This document shows, piece after piece, positions 1-12,769 of a stretch of 64,000 bases of DNA; position 1 is the first letter of the stretch, and the number at the start of each line of letters is the position of its first letter. The notes beneath the pieces were generated by a model. The model worked only from the letters and a program-made list of their open reading frames with translations, did not search any database and was not told the DNA's origin. This DNA comes from Aspergillus flavus. Taxonomy: Eukaryota; Ascomycota; Eurotiomycetes; Eurotiales; Aspergillaceae. The position numbers and the translations under genes were made by a program. The stretch spans positions 1,674,001 through 1,738,000 of the forward strand of contig NC_092408.1 of NCBI RefSeq assembly GCF_009017415.1. The letters are read 5' to 3'.

Positions 1-995
1 ATCAGGTCCTGCCGCCAATATATTCCCGCACAAGGGCCTTCTCACCAACACCTCCCTCCACCATTGCCCCCTGCTCAAGCGCTACATTTTAAAGGTTGTT
101 CAACAAGACTCTCAGCAACCGCAGGTGAAGCTCCTATCTTGCAAAGATGTAACGCAAGACTCATTCTCCATGGTTTTATCGCACCCCAGGCATCATTCCT
201 CAGGTACTGGGTTGGGCAGTGTCACATTTACTGGTCATCTTGAACCTTGGCAAAATTTCCAGCAAGAAGTTCGTGCAGTGCTCAACCCATCCCGAGCCAA
301 TAACAGCCGTTCTTACCAACATGGACATCACGGTAAGTGCTTGCCATCACTCATGACGGAACACATGTGATAACAGATCGATCTCTACGTACAGGCCAGA
401 TAGCCCGATACATGTGGAAGTACCAACTGAAATATGGTTTTATGACGAATTATAAATATACCATTTTCGTACGCCAGGATCTCGTTCCGGTTGCTACCGA
501 TTCAGGAGAGGTGAAGCAACTGGTGTTGGTTTATTCGCCCCTATTTCACACGATGAACAGTCTATCGATCACGGTGGCCCGACACCATCTGTCTCAGTTC
601 GTGAGTGCATGTTGTACCTCATGGTGAAGAGCCGTCAAGATCGTGAGTTCCCAAGCCAAAGCTATATAGCACTAGATGATTGGGTTCATGACAAGTATAC
701 GGCGACCACTGAGAAGCCCGGGCCCCGCCTGAAGCATATAACAGAAGCGGCACGCGGCCCGAAAAAGTCTGAGAACCCTAAACCTCGGGATTCTCAGCCA
801 CGGGGTAGAGGTGCCTTAGGGTCTTCTAATCAGCAGAATGCCGCTCAAAGTGCAAATCCACGAGGAGCACCAAGTACAATGGAAAGTTCTGCTCAGAGAG
901 TAAATCCACAAGGAGCACCAAGTTTCAGGCACCCGATGGAGACCCGTGGCCAGGCAAAAGGTAAGTCTGGAGATAATAAGGAGCGAAAGAGATGA
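1..995 (+). pseudogene. 3' end of a fungal-specific gene, frameshifted
   Basis: The 5' end lies outside the window. Frame 2 is open from base 2 and joins, across a plausible intron at 333-394 (GTAAGT..TACAG), to a stretch containing QIARYMWKYQLKYGFM and YTIFVRQ. That pattern resembles a family of fungal hypothetical proteins that often flank kinase-like genes. The matching continuation (ISHDEQ, then VSVRECMLYL) lies in a different frame, so the reading frame breaks near 535-545, next to a CCCC run. After the break the frame runs to a TGA at 993-995 and encodes a basic, Gln/Pro/Arg-rich tail with two imperfect copies of an 18-residue unit around NPRGAPS and NPQGAPS. Function is unknown. A sequencing error or an unusual short intron could also explain the break. 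Confidence 0.45.
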
Positions 996-3475
996 TGAGT
1001 TCAATCGAGGGTTCCAGGGTAGGGAAAAGAAGTGTTTAGTGTGCGCCGTGCCTAGCCTAAGGTGTTGCCAGACAAGAGCCGGGCAAATCTCTCTCGCAAG
1101 TGGATCTTAATGTCCAAGTCCTTCTTTCAATGATGGATGGTGGCTAGAGCATAGGAGATCTATCATTTGAAATACTTGACAAGCCTGTAGTACTTTTACA
1201 GCAAATATTGCTCGCGGTTTCCTTTGTTTTTTATTCTTATTGTTGTCGTCATTGTGGTCCTTATTTTTCTTCCTTTTCTTGTTCATCAACCTATTTGTTC
1301 CTATATTTATATGTCAATAATTTCCTATTAGTTTGCTATACCTTGCAAGTTTACAACTGTACATACTTAGCATCAATCCTGATACTTTGCTTTTGTTGAA
1401 CCGGGACGGCTCTTCTCATAACATTTCGGAAAAAGTAAGCGCGGGTCCTTCAAAAAGTTGCAATTCCAAACCCATACTTTCGACAGGACCTTTCAAATTT
1501 TTGCCAGCGCAAATGTCCCTGATTCATCGTCCAGAAAACACTCACTTGAGAATGAGGCGTTGCGTTATGAGAGTAAACACGGTTCTCGCCTTGGCGAAAT
1601 CCTCACAAATGTCTGTCGAGAAACTACGTATAAAGCTGCAGCTGTGGATCAGGGTTTTATTAATAGTAGTTATAGAGGCCCGAGGGTGCCCACCGGTTTA
1701 GCATGGACTGGTTGTTTTTTTAGACATCATCATGGGCCCAAACAGCGACACCAAGCGCAGTAGGGATATATGGGTCATAGTTTCCATACTGATAGGAGAA
1801 GTAGTGTATCTTGTATCTGTAGAAGGGGAAGCAGAGGGTGTTCTTGGACTTGATGTGATAGTAAAGGGGCCATCGCGTTAACGACGTCGTGAATATGATT
1901 TCCCTAAGTTAGGGAGTAAAGTACGGGTTCTTTTTTTATTTGTGAAAATGTACTCCACGCCATAAACAATAACTGCTGTTGCTTGAAGCAGTACCTGTTA
2001 CTAATCATGAATATCTTAGGGCATTTATCCCTCAGACATCTGGATAAGAGAACAAGCCCAATGACTCGCCACAACCCACAATTTAAATCATTCCGCGAGT
2101 GATAAAGAAAGCGTAAAACGCGCACTAAGAGCTTGGAATTTACCCGAGCCTAGGCCTGCAGGCCTATCAGAGAATGTTATAAATATTTAGAGGTGAACGA
2201 GTAAAAGTCACCATTTCTGTATGTGTCCTTGCGACTTGTCCGCCCTGTTTACTGGGCTCTATCGATGGACGGACAGTGTGTACAATGCTTGGATGTGCTA
2301 TAAAAGCCTTCCCTCTGCTTAGAATATAGGGAGTATGCGTCTCTAGAAAGACCCGCTACTTGTGTGAGCAAGAAAAGCAGTAGGTCTGTTATTAAATGAG
2401 CGTTGCTCCAGATCTTATCGAGTCCGAAAAAGGTGTTGAGAAATGTATTCCGGCCTTCAACATAATAAGAACTAAACCAAAGCTCCCTCCTGAGAACATC
2501 GGTGGAAGGCTCTATCCCTCGTGGAATACTAAGAACGATGGTGCGTTAAATATGAGAGCCGGCGAAGGGTCTCCATACAAGCGATCCTGACACCTACTCT
2601 GTCAATGTGTAAGCGAATATGAATGCCTCAAGTTGCTCTGTCAAGACACTTGCCAAAAAATCCGGAAACGAACTTCTTTGCCTTTTCTAAGAAGAAGAAC
2701 GATACTGATCAGAACGTTAAAAAGAAAACGATTGAACTGCGAAAGGCAAGGGGTTTCTGTAGCCGAAGAGCAATCTCCTTGTTCGCAGCCTTGGAAAGCA
2801 CGAACGGAACTCAGCATCCATGAGGCTCTACTCAGATGGCACCTGCGCACCGTATACTTGAAGCGCATAGCAGTTTCTTCAGGTAGATTTACAGTCGGCC
2901 GTTAGTAGGCTTCCAAGCCAGCGTGACTCTACCCTTTTTTTCAATGCTGATAGTTCCGTTTCCAGCATGTTCCCATGCAATTGTTACTTACTGTGATTAT
3001 AAAAAAAGTCAAATTTTTTCTAATATTCTGTACGCGATGGTGTCTAGTAGTACATCAGATCACAGATTTGATTTAAGACCTAAGGTACTACAGAACAATG
3101 CAAGGTAGCTATGCTACACTAAACTCTATTTAAGGCAGGCCTTAGTGGTAATGGATATGTAACTCAATTACAAGACGGGATAAAATATATATTAGTCGAA
3201 GAGGGTTTTCATGGGTTGTCCGGTTAGGATTCTGCAACATGATACCTATATTTATATATCAGTACAGCTCATCGGCCAAGACCGCTTGATAGTATTTTTT
3301 GGGGTGGGATCTTGATATTTTCGAACACTATTGCTTTTCTGGGGAAGGCAACCGAGTGTAAATGGAGGATACATGTTCTACGATGATATGAAGAAGAGGG
3401 AAAAGAAATAGTAAGGAATATGGCTGCTATCCCTGGGTCCACTTGCGGAACTTGATAGCAAAATCAAAAAAATGT
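996..3475. other. Gene-free stretch
   Basis: No convincing gene. There are short open frames of 60-120 codons on both strands (for example 1333-1701, 2396-2590 and 2633-2905), but none shows a recognisable motif, a sensible start context or linked exons. A GC-rich patch with nested AGGCCT-like palindromes lies near 2146-2168. Confidence 0.5.
3466..3472 (-). terminator. Pol III terminator of the tRNA
   Basis: Seven A residues on the plus strand, read as T7 on the minus strand, begin 4 nt past the tRNA 3' end. This is a standard RNA polymerase III stop. Confidence 0.85.
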
Positions 3476-3564
3476 CTCCCCGACTGGGAGTCGAACCCAG
3501 GTCTCCCGCGCTTGTTCTCATTAGAGATGACAAGCGGAAATCATGACCGTTAGACCATCGAGGA
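3476..3564 (-). tRNA. tRNA-Asp (GUC) with a 17-nt intron
   Basis: On the minus strand the 89-nt gene folds as a cloverleaf. The acceptor TCCTCGA pairs with TCGGGGA (one T-G pair) and is followed by discriminator G. The D arm contains GGTCTAACGGTC and the T arm contains GGTTCGACTCC. The anticodon stem TCCGC/GCGGG closes a loop TTGTCA..C with anticodon GUC. A 17-nt intron at 3511-3527 sits after position 37, the usual eukaryotic place. Its 3' part (ACAAG) is complementary to the CTTGT that covers the anticodon, giving the expected anticodon-intron helix. Removing it leaves 72 nt. Box A and box B are internal, and T7 follows downstream. Confidence 0.93.
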
Positions 3565-4414
3565 ATTATTGAGAACAAAGAGAGATATATTGATAATTGT
3601 ACCAAAATGAGCCATATGGTGGTCGTTACCCTAGTATCCGTAAATTCGAACTGTGTCACCAAAGGCACGAAGGTTAACCTAGCTCCAAGTATGAGCTGAG
3701 CAATGATAATTTTTCATCCTTGGTACATGATGAGCACGCTTGCGACCTTCAATCCATGGACTATCTTTGGAGAATCATGGGGTCTCAGCGTCAGCGTGAC
3801 TACGCCCATATGTGATACATCTACGCAGTAGTATCATATTGATGGAGGCAAGGCTTGCTACGCAACATTTTGCCTGGAACAATTGAGTTACGATTGACTA
3901 CTAGAATGTAGAAGATTTGCGCTTTCTTGTATGGCTTGCTCTAAGTCTGTTTGGCTCATAAACCACCACTTACCACTTAGATGAGGCTAGAGAATGATTA
4001 TGCCAATGTTGAGACTGCTAAATGATCCCTGACTACTCTATATCGGTGGAGCGTTCGCTCCCTATATACCTTTACTAAAGTATAATACGATCATGTAGCT
4101 TGGACCATACTGCCTGAGTACGTTACTTTTATACAAACACAATACTATCACTAGGGACCTCCAAAGGGCATCACCCTGGAGACATCTCCTTTTGTTCAGC
4201 TTCGACTATGACCTAAATAAAGTACTGTATTAGAAAACTAGGTAGGTGTTTTAAACTAAAATAGCGACTATGCAATATCTCATGAGATAACAAAGAGTGG
4301 CACCGATAATAGGTTAATCCACATTTGAGGTTTGGAAGGAAAGCTATCTAGTAAGTAACTGCCCCTTATACGCGATAAGGAGGTTATTTTTTTGCTTAAT
4401 TACGACTCAAGATA

Positions 4415-4426
4415 TACTCCGTACTA
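4415..4426 (+). repeat. Dispersed motif TACTCCGTACTA, copy 1
   Basis: A 12-mer repeated exactly at 5139. Its 9-base core TACTCCGTA (or reverse complement) also occurs at 39583, 43176 and 60115. Confidence 0.6.
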
Positions 4427-5138
4427 CCCGAGTTAATCGGATCTCGCAGATCCCTGCATCATGCCTGCATTCGCGATAGTGTGATTGTACGGGATATTTA
4501 TACTCAGACCCTGGCCCAAAGTCCCGCCTACTGACTTGTACTGAGTACCTAGAGTAGAGAAGGGACCTAAACAGATCAGTTAGGTAGAAGTGCATCGAGT
4601 ATATAGCGATAAATTGGAGCGTTCTGAAGGCGGGGATATTCCGACAAACGAAGCCATGCCATGCATTATAGCTGGATCTGATTAATGTACGGTATATCAA
4701 CGAGACAATCCTCACTAAGTCTTTAGGAAACGAGTACGGGGGCCACCCATTCATAGACCTCACCTTAGTTACGAATACGAGTTTAATTACGTACAGCCAC
4801 AATTGGCACGAGAGGCTAAGGGGGTGAGCATACTGTATACTCGCAACAGCACTGTTGGGCGGGTCGGAGACTGGATACCTCCGAGTGGGGTTCTCTCGCG
4901 GCAGAGTTGCCCCCTGATAATCCGATGCTAAATAAAACCCGTAAACCTCAATCAAGTTTGTTCTTCCTGAGTCGTGCGATCTAAAGGGAAGAGAATATTG
5001 TGTTCTTTTCGGTGATTTGTATAGTATAGGAATATGATGGGTCTATTAATAGCTCTGTCTTGGCGCTTACTTGTAGGTGAATATGGATGTGAGATGTGCG
5101 AATAATGGTTCTGAAACAAAAACATATGTTGCATAGTG

Positions 5139-5150
5139 TACTCCGTACTA
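5139..5150 (+). repeat. Dispersed motif TACTCCGTACTA, copy 2
   Basis: Exact second copy of the 12-mer seen at 4415, in the same intergenic region. Confidence 0.6.
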
Positions 5151-5775
5151 GTAGTTCAAACTTAGTATTCTGCATAATCAGTCCAGAAAAATGGGCGATT
5201 TTAGTACCTCCGCCCAGATTAGCCATGGGTTGATAAAAATAGGGTTAATGATCGTCATGTTACCCCTGATGGCTGAGTCAGCCCATAAGGCTTTTAGGCT
5301 AGTCCTGGTTTGGTAAGTCAGCAGTTTGACGGTTCCTGCTCCAGAACGAGTTACGTCTGTAACCTCGACTGCGGAGTTGATGTTAACTTCCAGCCGTGAT
5401 CGCTTCGTCATTCCCATTCTCCCTCCCCCCAATTCTCCCGCTCAACTTTCCCCTTTATTACCACTTTGTTGACACTTTATCTTATTAGTACTCTTGTACT
5501 TTCTCTTTTTCTATAAAGTATACACCAAAAGGGGGAGACAGGACTAATCTGATGGCTTCCCGACCGGCGGTATCTTTCCCCTCCGTCTAGCTTCATACGC
5601 TGCTCCGATCAGCAACTATTTCAGGGCGGGACACGCTGTACTCTACCATGTACTTTTGCCCTCGACACTCCACATATATCGCGTCTTTTACCTCTCTTAC
5701 GTTTTTGTTATTATATCGCTCGAGTTACCTCTCTTACGTTAAAGCTGAATCGGATTCGAATTTCTCCGATTCTTC

Positions 5776-8700
5776 ATGGAGGACAATTCCCTAAACCCCC
5801 AAGCCCACCCGGCTTTCTCGTCAGACATGCAGAGTATCGGCAAACTTAATCGCTCAAAAACCTCCATTGATGATGCATTAGGAAGCTCTGGCAGAAGCAA
5901 TGGCCGATCGTCGTCGATCGACTCTACTTCCGACAGACCGAAGTCTCAAGCGGGCGAAGGAACTGATTCTGCAAAGGCTGGTCCCAGCGGATTCTCAAAG
6001 CTCCTTGCCGCTAGGAAGAAGCGGAAGAAGAAGGAAAACCAAAAGGCGACGGAAGAGTTGCCGACACAATTCGAATTGGAAGGGGAGAAAGATGCACAAG
6101 ATAGGCCAGATGAGCCTTCTGAAGACAGGCCTCCATCCGCAGCTAACAACGACGGCCTAAACCCCCAGAATGACGAAGTCAACTTGCTTACTGATGATTC
6201 TGAACCTGAGCGGTGAGTTATGCCGGTTCATGTAGCGCTGTATCGGCAATAAATAGCAAAATGCTGATTAGTCACTGTTTCTCCAGGACCCCTTCTCTCA
6301 CTGCTCAAAAGTCCCATGCTGGTTTTTACACGACTTCCTCACCTTTAACAAAGACAACATCTACGGACGCAAATGACACTGATAGTGCTCAAGCGGATGT
6401 AGAATCTGCTGTTAGTGGGCCAAGTGCCACTGCCCATTCTGAGTCCAACGCAGATACAGAGCTCTCGAGGCCCACTTCTCAACCAAGCTCGACATTGGGT
6501 GTCCCAGAAGATCGCGGTGGCAAGAAAAGAAGCGTTTCACCAGGGAGACGGTGGAAAGGCGCATTCGGCTCGAGCCAGGATAAAAAAGACTCCAATCGTG
6601 ATCGGTCATCTTCTACCCAAAGTGAGGGCAAGAAAGGTGGAGGTCTATTCGGAAACAGTAGAAGAAGCAGCACATCATCGAAAAAAGCCCCGACCATTGT
6701 CGCCGAGTCTCCTCCGCCTCTGCCACCTCTAATTCGTACTGACGTCAAGGAAGAGAAACCTGCGCAGCCGTCAGATCACGCTGCTCCAAGCACGCCTCCC
6801 CGCCGTACTATCCCAGCACCCCACACTACAGTGACCCCACCTACACCTCGAACCGAAGCTGCCGCTAATCTCTTCTCGTCTCCGGATGTCACTGAATCGC
6901 CTGACTCTCTGAAAGGGAAAGACCCGTTGCCGCCGGGAGTTGTCGTCAGCCCGTCAGGAAACATGATCTCGCACCGGCGTGTCCGGTCTGCTTCTTCTGT
7001 TAGCCACAAGCCCAGTAAGCTGTCTAACTCTATATCCGCCCTGGGCCCAACTATCGAAGAAGCGAAGGCGACCTCGAAGACCAACCTTGGCACCCAACAA
7101 ACTGGATTTTTTTCCTCTGTCTTCAGTGCGGCACAAAATGCTGCCTCAACGCTTAGTAGCAGCCTCAATACTCAGTCAAAGACCCGCAGCCCCTCACAAC
7201 AGGTGTCCACGGAGTCTGAGAACATCTCGACTAAGGACGGAGAAAGTAGCCAGAACGAAACGCAGGAATCTAGCAAAACCGAACGGAAAAAGCCACTGGC
7301 AATCGAGACACTAGGAACCGGGGATCTTGACTTCAGCCACTTGGATATTGCTGTGCCGCCGGGTGGATCCGTCTCAACACCCGACGGTGTTGTTATCACT
7401 AAGCCGGACATACCATCTGACAAGCGCAAAAACACCGCAGTTCATCAGCGAGATGAGGAGGCAGCAAGGCTTGAAGATCGACATGCTGCGCGTGCGGTCA
7501 CCATGGCCTACGAAAAGCCGTCAGAGGTTTCGGTGGTCCCGCCATCAGATGAGAGCCTGGAACTACAATCCACAAGCTCACTTCCGAGAGACGCCACTGG
7601 TGACCACACCTCTCCAAGTGGCAGCGTACTAGATGGTGAAATCAGCGTTCGACCTTCTCGTAGTGGAAGTGTACGCAGCCGCCTGACTCGGCGGCGTCAT
7701 CGAGGCTCGTCAGCAGCAACTGCATCAACTGCAGCTGCCGCTGGGGCTAGTGCGATGGCACTGGGGATTCCAGGGGGTAATTCAAGCGTGCCACGGCTGA
7801 CTGGGTTTGCAGTTGCTAGTAAGAAGCGGAACAGGGACTTCCATCAACTGTTCCGCAGCGTCCCTGAAGATGATTATTTGATCGAGGATTATAGCTGTGC
7901 CTTACAACGGGAGATCATCCTGGCCGGACGAATCTACGTATCGGAGGGTCATATTTGTTTTTCGAGCAATATCTTAGGCTGGGTGACTACCCTGGTCATT
8001 AGCTTTGACGAAATTGTCGCGATAGAGAAGGAGTCAACAGCGATGGTGTTCCCTAATGCAATTGCTATTCAAACTCTGCATGCTCGCCACACTTTCCGAA
8101 GTTTGCTCAGCCGAGAATCTACCTACGATTTGATGGTTAACATCTGGAAGATTAATCATCCCACTCTCAAGAGCTCAGTAAATGGCACCAGAGTCGAGCA
8201 AGGTACAGGAGACAAAACTGAGAAGGCAGGAGAGGAGAGTGAGGGCGGGAGTGAAGACGAAGACGAGATTTATGATGAGGACGAAGACGGTGACAACGCT
8301 GACAGTTTCTTTGAGCCTGGCGATGCCAGCGTCAATGGAAGTGATAAGTCACTGCCACTTAAGGGTCTCAGCCGGCAAGCTTCTGGGAACCTTCCAGTCA
8401 ATGGCACAGCCCCAGCAACATCGAACACTAATGGCGACCCTCGAGGTGGAAAATCAGCAAACGAAAACGTAGATGGAGATTTCCCTGGCCCTACTACCCA
8501 TGGTCCTACGACATACACTGATCCTGCGGGCCAGTATGATAAAGTTATCAAAGATGAGATTATTCCTGCTCCACTGGGGAAGGTTTATTCTTATGTATTT
8601 GGACCGGCATCGACAAACTTTATGCCCAAGTTTCTTGTAGACAATCAAAAATCCGGCGAGCTCCAGTTTGATATTGAAAGCGGTGGTCTGACCAACGAAA

Positions 8701-9735
8701 GCAGGACGAGACAATACTCGTACATCAAACCACTTAATGGGTCCATCGGACCTAAACAAACCAAATGTATCAGTACTGAAACCCTGGACTTCTTAGACTT
8801 GGAAAAGGCAGTTCTCGTTACACTAAGTACTCAGACTCCAGACGTACCAAGTGGTAATGTTTTCTGCACCAAGACGAAGTACCTGTTCACCTGGGCCGCG
8901 AACAACCAAACACGTTTCTTAATGACGTGCACCATCGAATGGTCCGGAAAAAGTTGGCTGAAAGGTAAGTTCGCTACTATTCTCGGTTCTAAGACCAATA
9001 CACTGATGCGGTTTAGGTCCTATTGAGAAGGGTGCTATTGATGGTCAGGGAACGTTCGGGAGCGATCTCATCAGTGCACTCAGAGCTGCTGTTGCTCCTC
9101 GTGCTCGCGCCGCCTCCAAGGTAGGAGGCAAAGGGAAAGGACGCCGCAAGAGGGGAGATGTTGCCAACGAGGAAGCGGCTGCTGCTGCTGCCAAAGCAGC
9201 AAGCGATGCGACCAAGCAACAAGCACAGACTTGGGGACCTCTGGAACCTATACGCGGAGTTTTAGAACCTATAGCAGGTATTCTCAAGCCTCTGTGGAAC
9301 GGAAACTTGGCTGTTCTAGTCATTGGTATATTGCTCTTCCTGATTTTTTTCCGGACACCCTCACAGCCGTCAATGTTGTCACACGACATTGGATGTCCCG
9401 GCTATTCATTACCTCAGCGCCTGGCCGCTTATGAGGAGATGTGGAGAAGAGAGGAGAGCGAGCTGTGGAGTTGGTTAGAGGACCGCGTGGGGATGGACGG
9501 CATGGTCTTCCCAACCGTCAATAGGCCAGGTGAATCGCGGGCGCATGAAAGAGCTCGAAAAATACAGAGCGGGCGTGATTTCATTAACAAGCTAGACGAA
9601 GACAAGATGTCAGTTCGCGAGATGGACCACGCTATACGTACCACCCGCGAGAAGCTCGACACTCTTGAAAAGATCTTGACCAATCGGAAAATGCAAGCGA
9701 CGGCAGGGGAGGACACAATGCATTCGGAATTGTAG
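5776..9735 (+). CDS. GRAM and VASt domain sterol transporter (Lam/Ysp2 type)
   Basis: Three exons (5776-6212, 6287-8964, 9017-9735) give 1277 residues. The first 650 residues are low-complexity, Ser/Pro/Thr-rich and basic. A GRAM domain follows at about 660-770 (FHQLFRSVPEDDYLIEDYSC, GRIYVSEGHICFSSNILGW). A VASt (StART-like) domain spans about 895-1055 (FMPKFLVDNQKSGELQFDIE, TIEWSGKSWLKG). A transmembrane helix, NLAVLVIGILLFLIFF, lies near 1134-1150, followed by a charged, coiled-coil-like tail. This is the layout of the Lam/Ysp2 proteins, which sit in the ER at contact sites with the plasma membrane and move ergosterol between membranes. An acidic Glu/Asp stretch separates the two domains. 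Both introns have clean GTGAGT or GTAAGT donors and keep frame exactly. Which yeast paralogue it matches best is not settled here. Confidence 0.92.
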
Positions 9736-10757
9736 AAAGGTGAGTTACCTATCTACTGGAGAAGATTCAGCCAAGAGGCAAGGGACAACGACAACAGAAA
9801 TTTCTATCCTGAACTCTTGTACAGTTGAGTTCAATGTCATTCACTTTACTTTTCCTTTTTCAATGTTGGAATTTACCGTCTTTATTTCAGCGGGGGCTTG
9901 GTGTTTGGACTTCTATTACATTCCCCTCTCACATGCAATTAACAGGTCATTTCCCACAAGAATCAGCGATTGATTTGCATACTGCTGAGCGGAGCACTAT
10001 CTTTCCTTTCTTTGTGTTTCTATATTTGCTTTGGATTTGTTCTGACCAGCTCTCGGGAGAGTTTCTTTGTACATGTGCACCCACTCTATGTCTATACAAC
10101 AATCTCAAACTAGCTTTTCCTTGTGTCGCTTGGTCTATCCCGGTTCTTGTGATGACCCTTCGGATCTTCTCAGACGTGTACGAACGGGCCATATGCTTTT
10201 TGGTCCTTAAAGTAGTGTACTAATGCTCCTAGAAACGAAATAAGCTTTTAGGGTTACTGCCGAGTAAACGTATTCTAATATTATCCCAGTGGCCATTTTT
10301 TGAGAAACCTAAGGTAGGTGGCTAGGTTCGGTATGCATGATTTCAGTAATCTATGCACGGAGTATCGTTTATGTCTTCTGGGTGGTTATCGGTAGGCTAT
10401 AGATTCTGGTAGGATAGAATATGTCTAGCAAGAACAACAGATCTAGGCCATTGATTACTTCTTAGAAGGTTTGAAATCAAGTCTTGTGTATAGTACAGTA
10501 CATAACTCAGCAGTGCACAAGACAGCATTACATTTGTACAAAAATATGCCAAAGCTAGATCAAACGACATCAATAGCATGACAAGCAAAAGCAAGATAAA
10601 AGAAGCATAGATCTTGAATATATGAACATTGGAGAAAGGAACCAAACTAGTGAGGTATAACAAAGCAATATCAAAGTCATAGTTGTATGGGCGTGTACGT
10701 TTTAGAAAGAAGAGCTCATGCGGTCGTGAAAGGTTTATATAGAAGGCAAGGAGCTTC
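9736..10757. other. Convergent 3' region
   Basis: Lies between two converging genes, so it should hold both 3' UTRs. No coding signal or RNA gene seen. A minus-strand open frame at 10397-10771 looks like read-through AT-rich sequence. Confidence 0.6.
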
Positions 10758-12769
10758 CTATGTTCCGTCATAGGGTTGAGGACGCGTGGAAACCGATAAT
10801 CGTGGTTCGTCCTCTTCTTCGATTTTTTGTTGCCGTTTCTGTTTCTTTTTGCAGACCTTCTTCATCGCTTCCTTAGTGAGTTGCTCACGGAACAGCCGTT
10901 CCACCACATCCTTCTTCCGTGTCCTTCGGTCACCGACCATGATGAGGACGCCGCCGGTGATATTGCAAGTAATCGAACAACAAAGAATGACAGTAGTTAG
11001 GGCGAAGGGGCGGTGGTGGTAACTGATGCCCCATGTGCAGGCGCCGAGCGCGATTTGAAGCAAGGAGTGACAGTCTAACAGGACAACAATGGCGATGAGC
11101 ATGCGAAGAGGGAAGGCATGGTGAGTCAGGGTTTCGTGAGGTTTGTAGAAGGTGTGGGACTTGGACAATTTGGTTTGATGGTGAACCAACTTTTGCTGCT
11201 GCAGACGGTTCAGTACAGTAAACTCATACTCCTCGTCTTTAGGTGTATCCCCGAATTCGACGTCGACATCGATCTCTCGACGAGTAGGTAGGTCATTTTT
11301 ATCTTTCAGATCTGGAAGTTGACGCTTTCGACGAACTTTCCATGTTTGGAATGTGTAGTGAGCAATGAAACACATGTGGTATGTGTCAATCGCACGGAAC
11401 GGTGCTAGCCCATCACCCATAATGGCGAACAAGGCGACAAGAACGTTGTCAATTACGTTGATGATGTACAACTGCCGCCCACCGACGTTAATCCAACCTG
11501 GCAACTTAGTTAGTGTTATGCATAGAAAGGCCACGGGCCCAAAAGAGAGCTAGTTTCATACCAATCAGAAACAGCACCCAGGCAAGACCGAACAGAGTAA
11601 TGAGGGTTGCGTATAGGGTAATGAGGAACCCGAGTGCTACAGGGCCAACGGTCAGTAAGCGGTCCAGCGCTGCAGCTGGTCAGTACATACGTTTAGAAAC
11701 ATATTTCCCAAAGCCCTTCATTGCCCGTTTGAACTTTGAACGACGAGAATGCAACATGTGCCTGACATGATCGTTCAGTTCTTCTATGTCTCTCTCAGTC
11801 CAGCCCTCGAGATTGCTTCCTTCAGGTAACACGGCAAACTGTGGATCTTGTTTCCCCAAAACTGCCGATAGACTTGTTAGAGGTCGCTCTAGTGATGGAC
11901 GGCCTTCGGGAGATTTCTCGAATGTTTCCTCGCCCTCTTCTGTTTCCGTCGTTTCCTCCCCAGTCGACTCCGAGGACTCTCTCGGCGGTGAAAGTGCATA
12001 GGTCTGGTTGCGATTGATTAACGGGCCCAGATTGGGCACGAACAAGGAATTTTGGACGTTTGTTAGTGTCGATAGTGCTGAAACTTCCGGATCTGGCTTA
12101 TGTTAGGGCAAGTTGCCATAGATGCCTAATTCAGAGCATACCGATAACATCTAAGACATCCACCACGTGGGGATGATATTCATTGTCCGTGGTGTCAGCC
12201 CCTGATGAAGGAGCAGCCCCGCTCGCAGATACACGATTCCGCGAGAACCGGTTCATAGCTGCTTCACTCGTCCAACGCAGCAGACCCAAACTCCCTCGCC
12301 TTTGCACCCGGGGTGGCGGGGACCCCGAGGGATGCACTTCGGGAAACGGCCGGCTCGAATGAGCCAAATTGATTGGACTGGTCGGTTCTTCCATCAAGGG
12401 ATGCATTTGGTCGGGTGGGAGACGGGGTAGGGCGGATGGATTGGGAGCAGACCACCTCCCCGGCCGGGGCTCGGAACTGCTGCGGCGACGATTCCCCTGC
12501 CATGAGTCTTCATCTGCGCCTTTGGCAGGAGGCGGCGATGCGACATTGATGCTTGAAACATTACCAGTGCCCCGAGAAACCCCTGACTGGATTTGGGGGA
12601 TGGCGTTCTCCAAAGACGGTAGGCGCTGAAGGCGGATGGTAGGGCGGCGAGAGCGGAGCGACGTCGCACGTTGTCGCCGCTGCAATGACGTCGGTTGAGT
12701 CGTGGACGGTGGACTCGGAGCCTCTGCAGAAGGACCATCAGACCCATCGACGGGCTCTATATGATCCAT
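10758..12769 (-). CDS. DUF2985 integral membrane protein
   Basis: Four exons on the minus strand (12769-12142, 12092-11691, 11636-11562, 11497-10758) give 614 residues. The N-terminal 340 residues are disordered, rich in Pro, Ser and Arg, with an acidic Glu/Thr patch. Then come four likely membrane segments: SKPLGFLITLYATLITLFGL with AWVLFLI (about 343-369), GRQLYIINVIDNVLVALFAI (about 375-400), a segment around LRMLIAIVVLLDC, and one around VILCCSITCNITGGVLIMVG. The signature GWINVGGRQLYIINVIDNVL and DTYHMCFIAHYTFQTW is typical of the fungal DUF2985 family, whose role is unknown. Conserved Trp, His and Cys residues sit near the membrane. The tail is strongly basic (KKVCKKKQKRQQK). Introns 2 and 3 have good branch sites (CTTACTGAC, CACTAACTAA). 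The gene is divergent from the orphan gene at 13797. Confidence 0.88.

Larger units (their letters stand above)
3565..5775. other. Intergenic region and promoter of the GRAM/VASt gene
   Basis: No supported gene. A 182-codon open frame on the minus strand (4407-4955) has no recognisable motif. Two copies of the 12-mer TACTCCGTACTA occur at 4415 and 5139. The last 350 bases are rich in C and T (CTCCCTCCCCCC, CTTTCTCTTTTTC), as is usual for fungal promoters and 5' UTRs. Confidence 0.5.

Noticed and set aside
4407..4955. 182-codon open frame on the minus strand
   Set aside because: No motif, odd composition and no start or promoter support; it lies in otherwise gene-free sequence. Treated as a chance frame.
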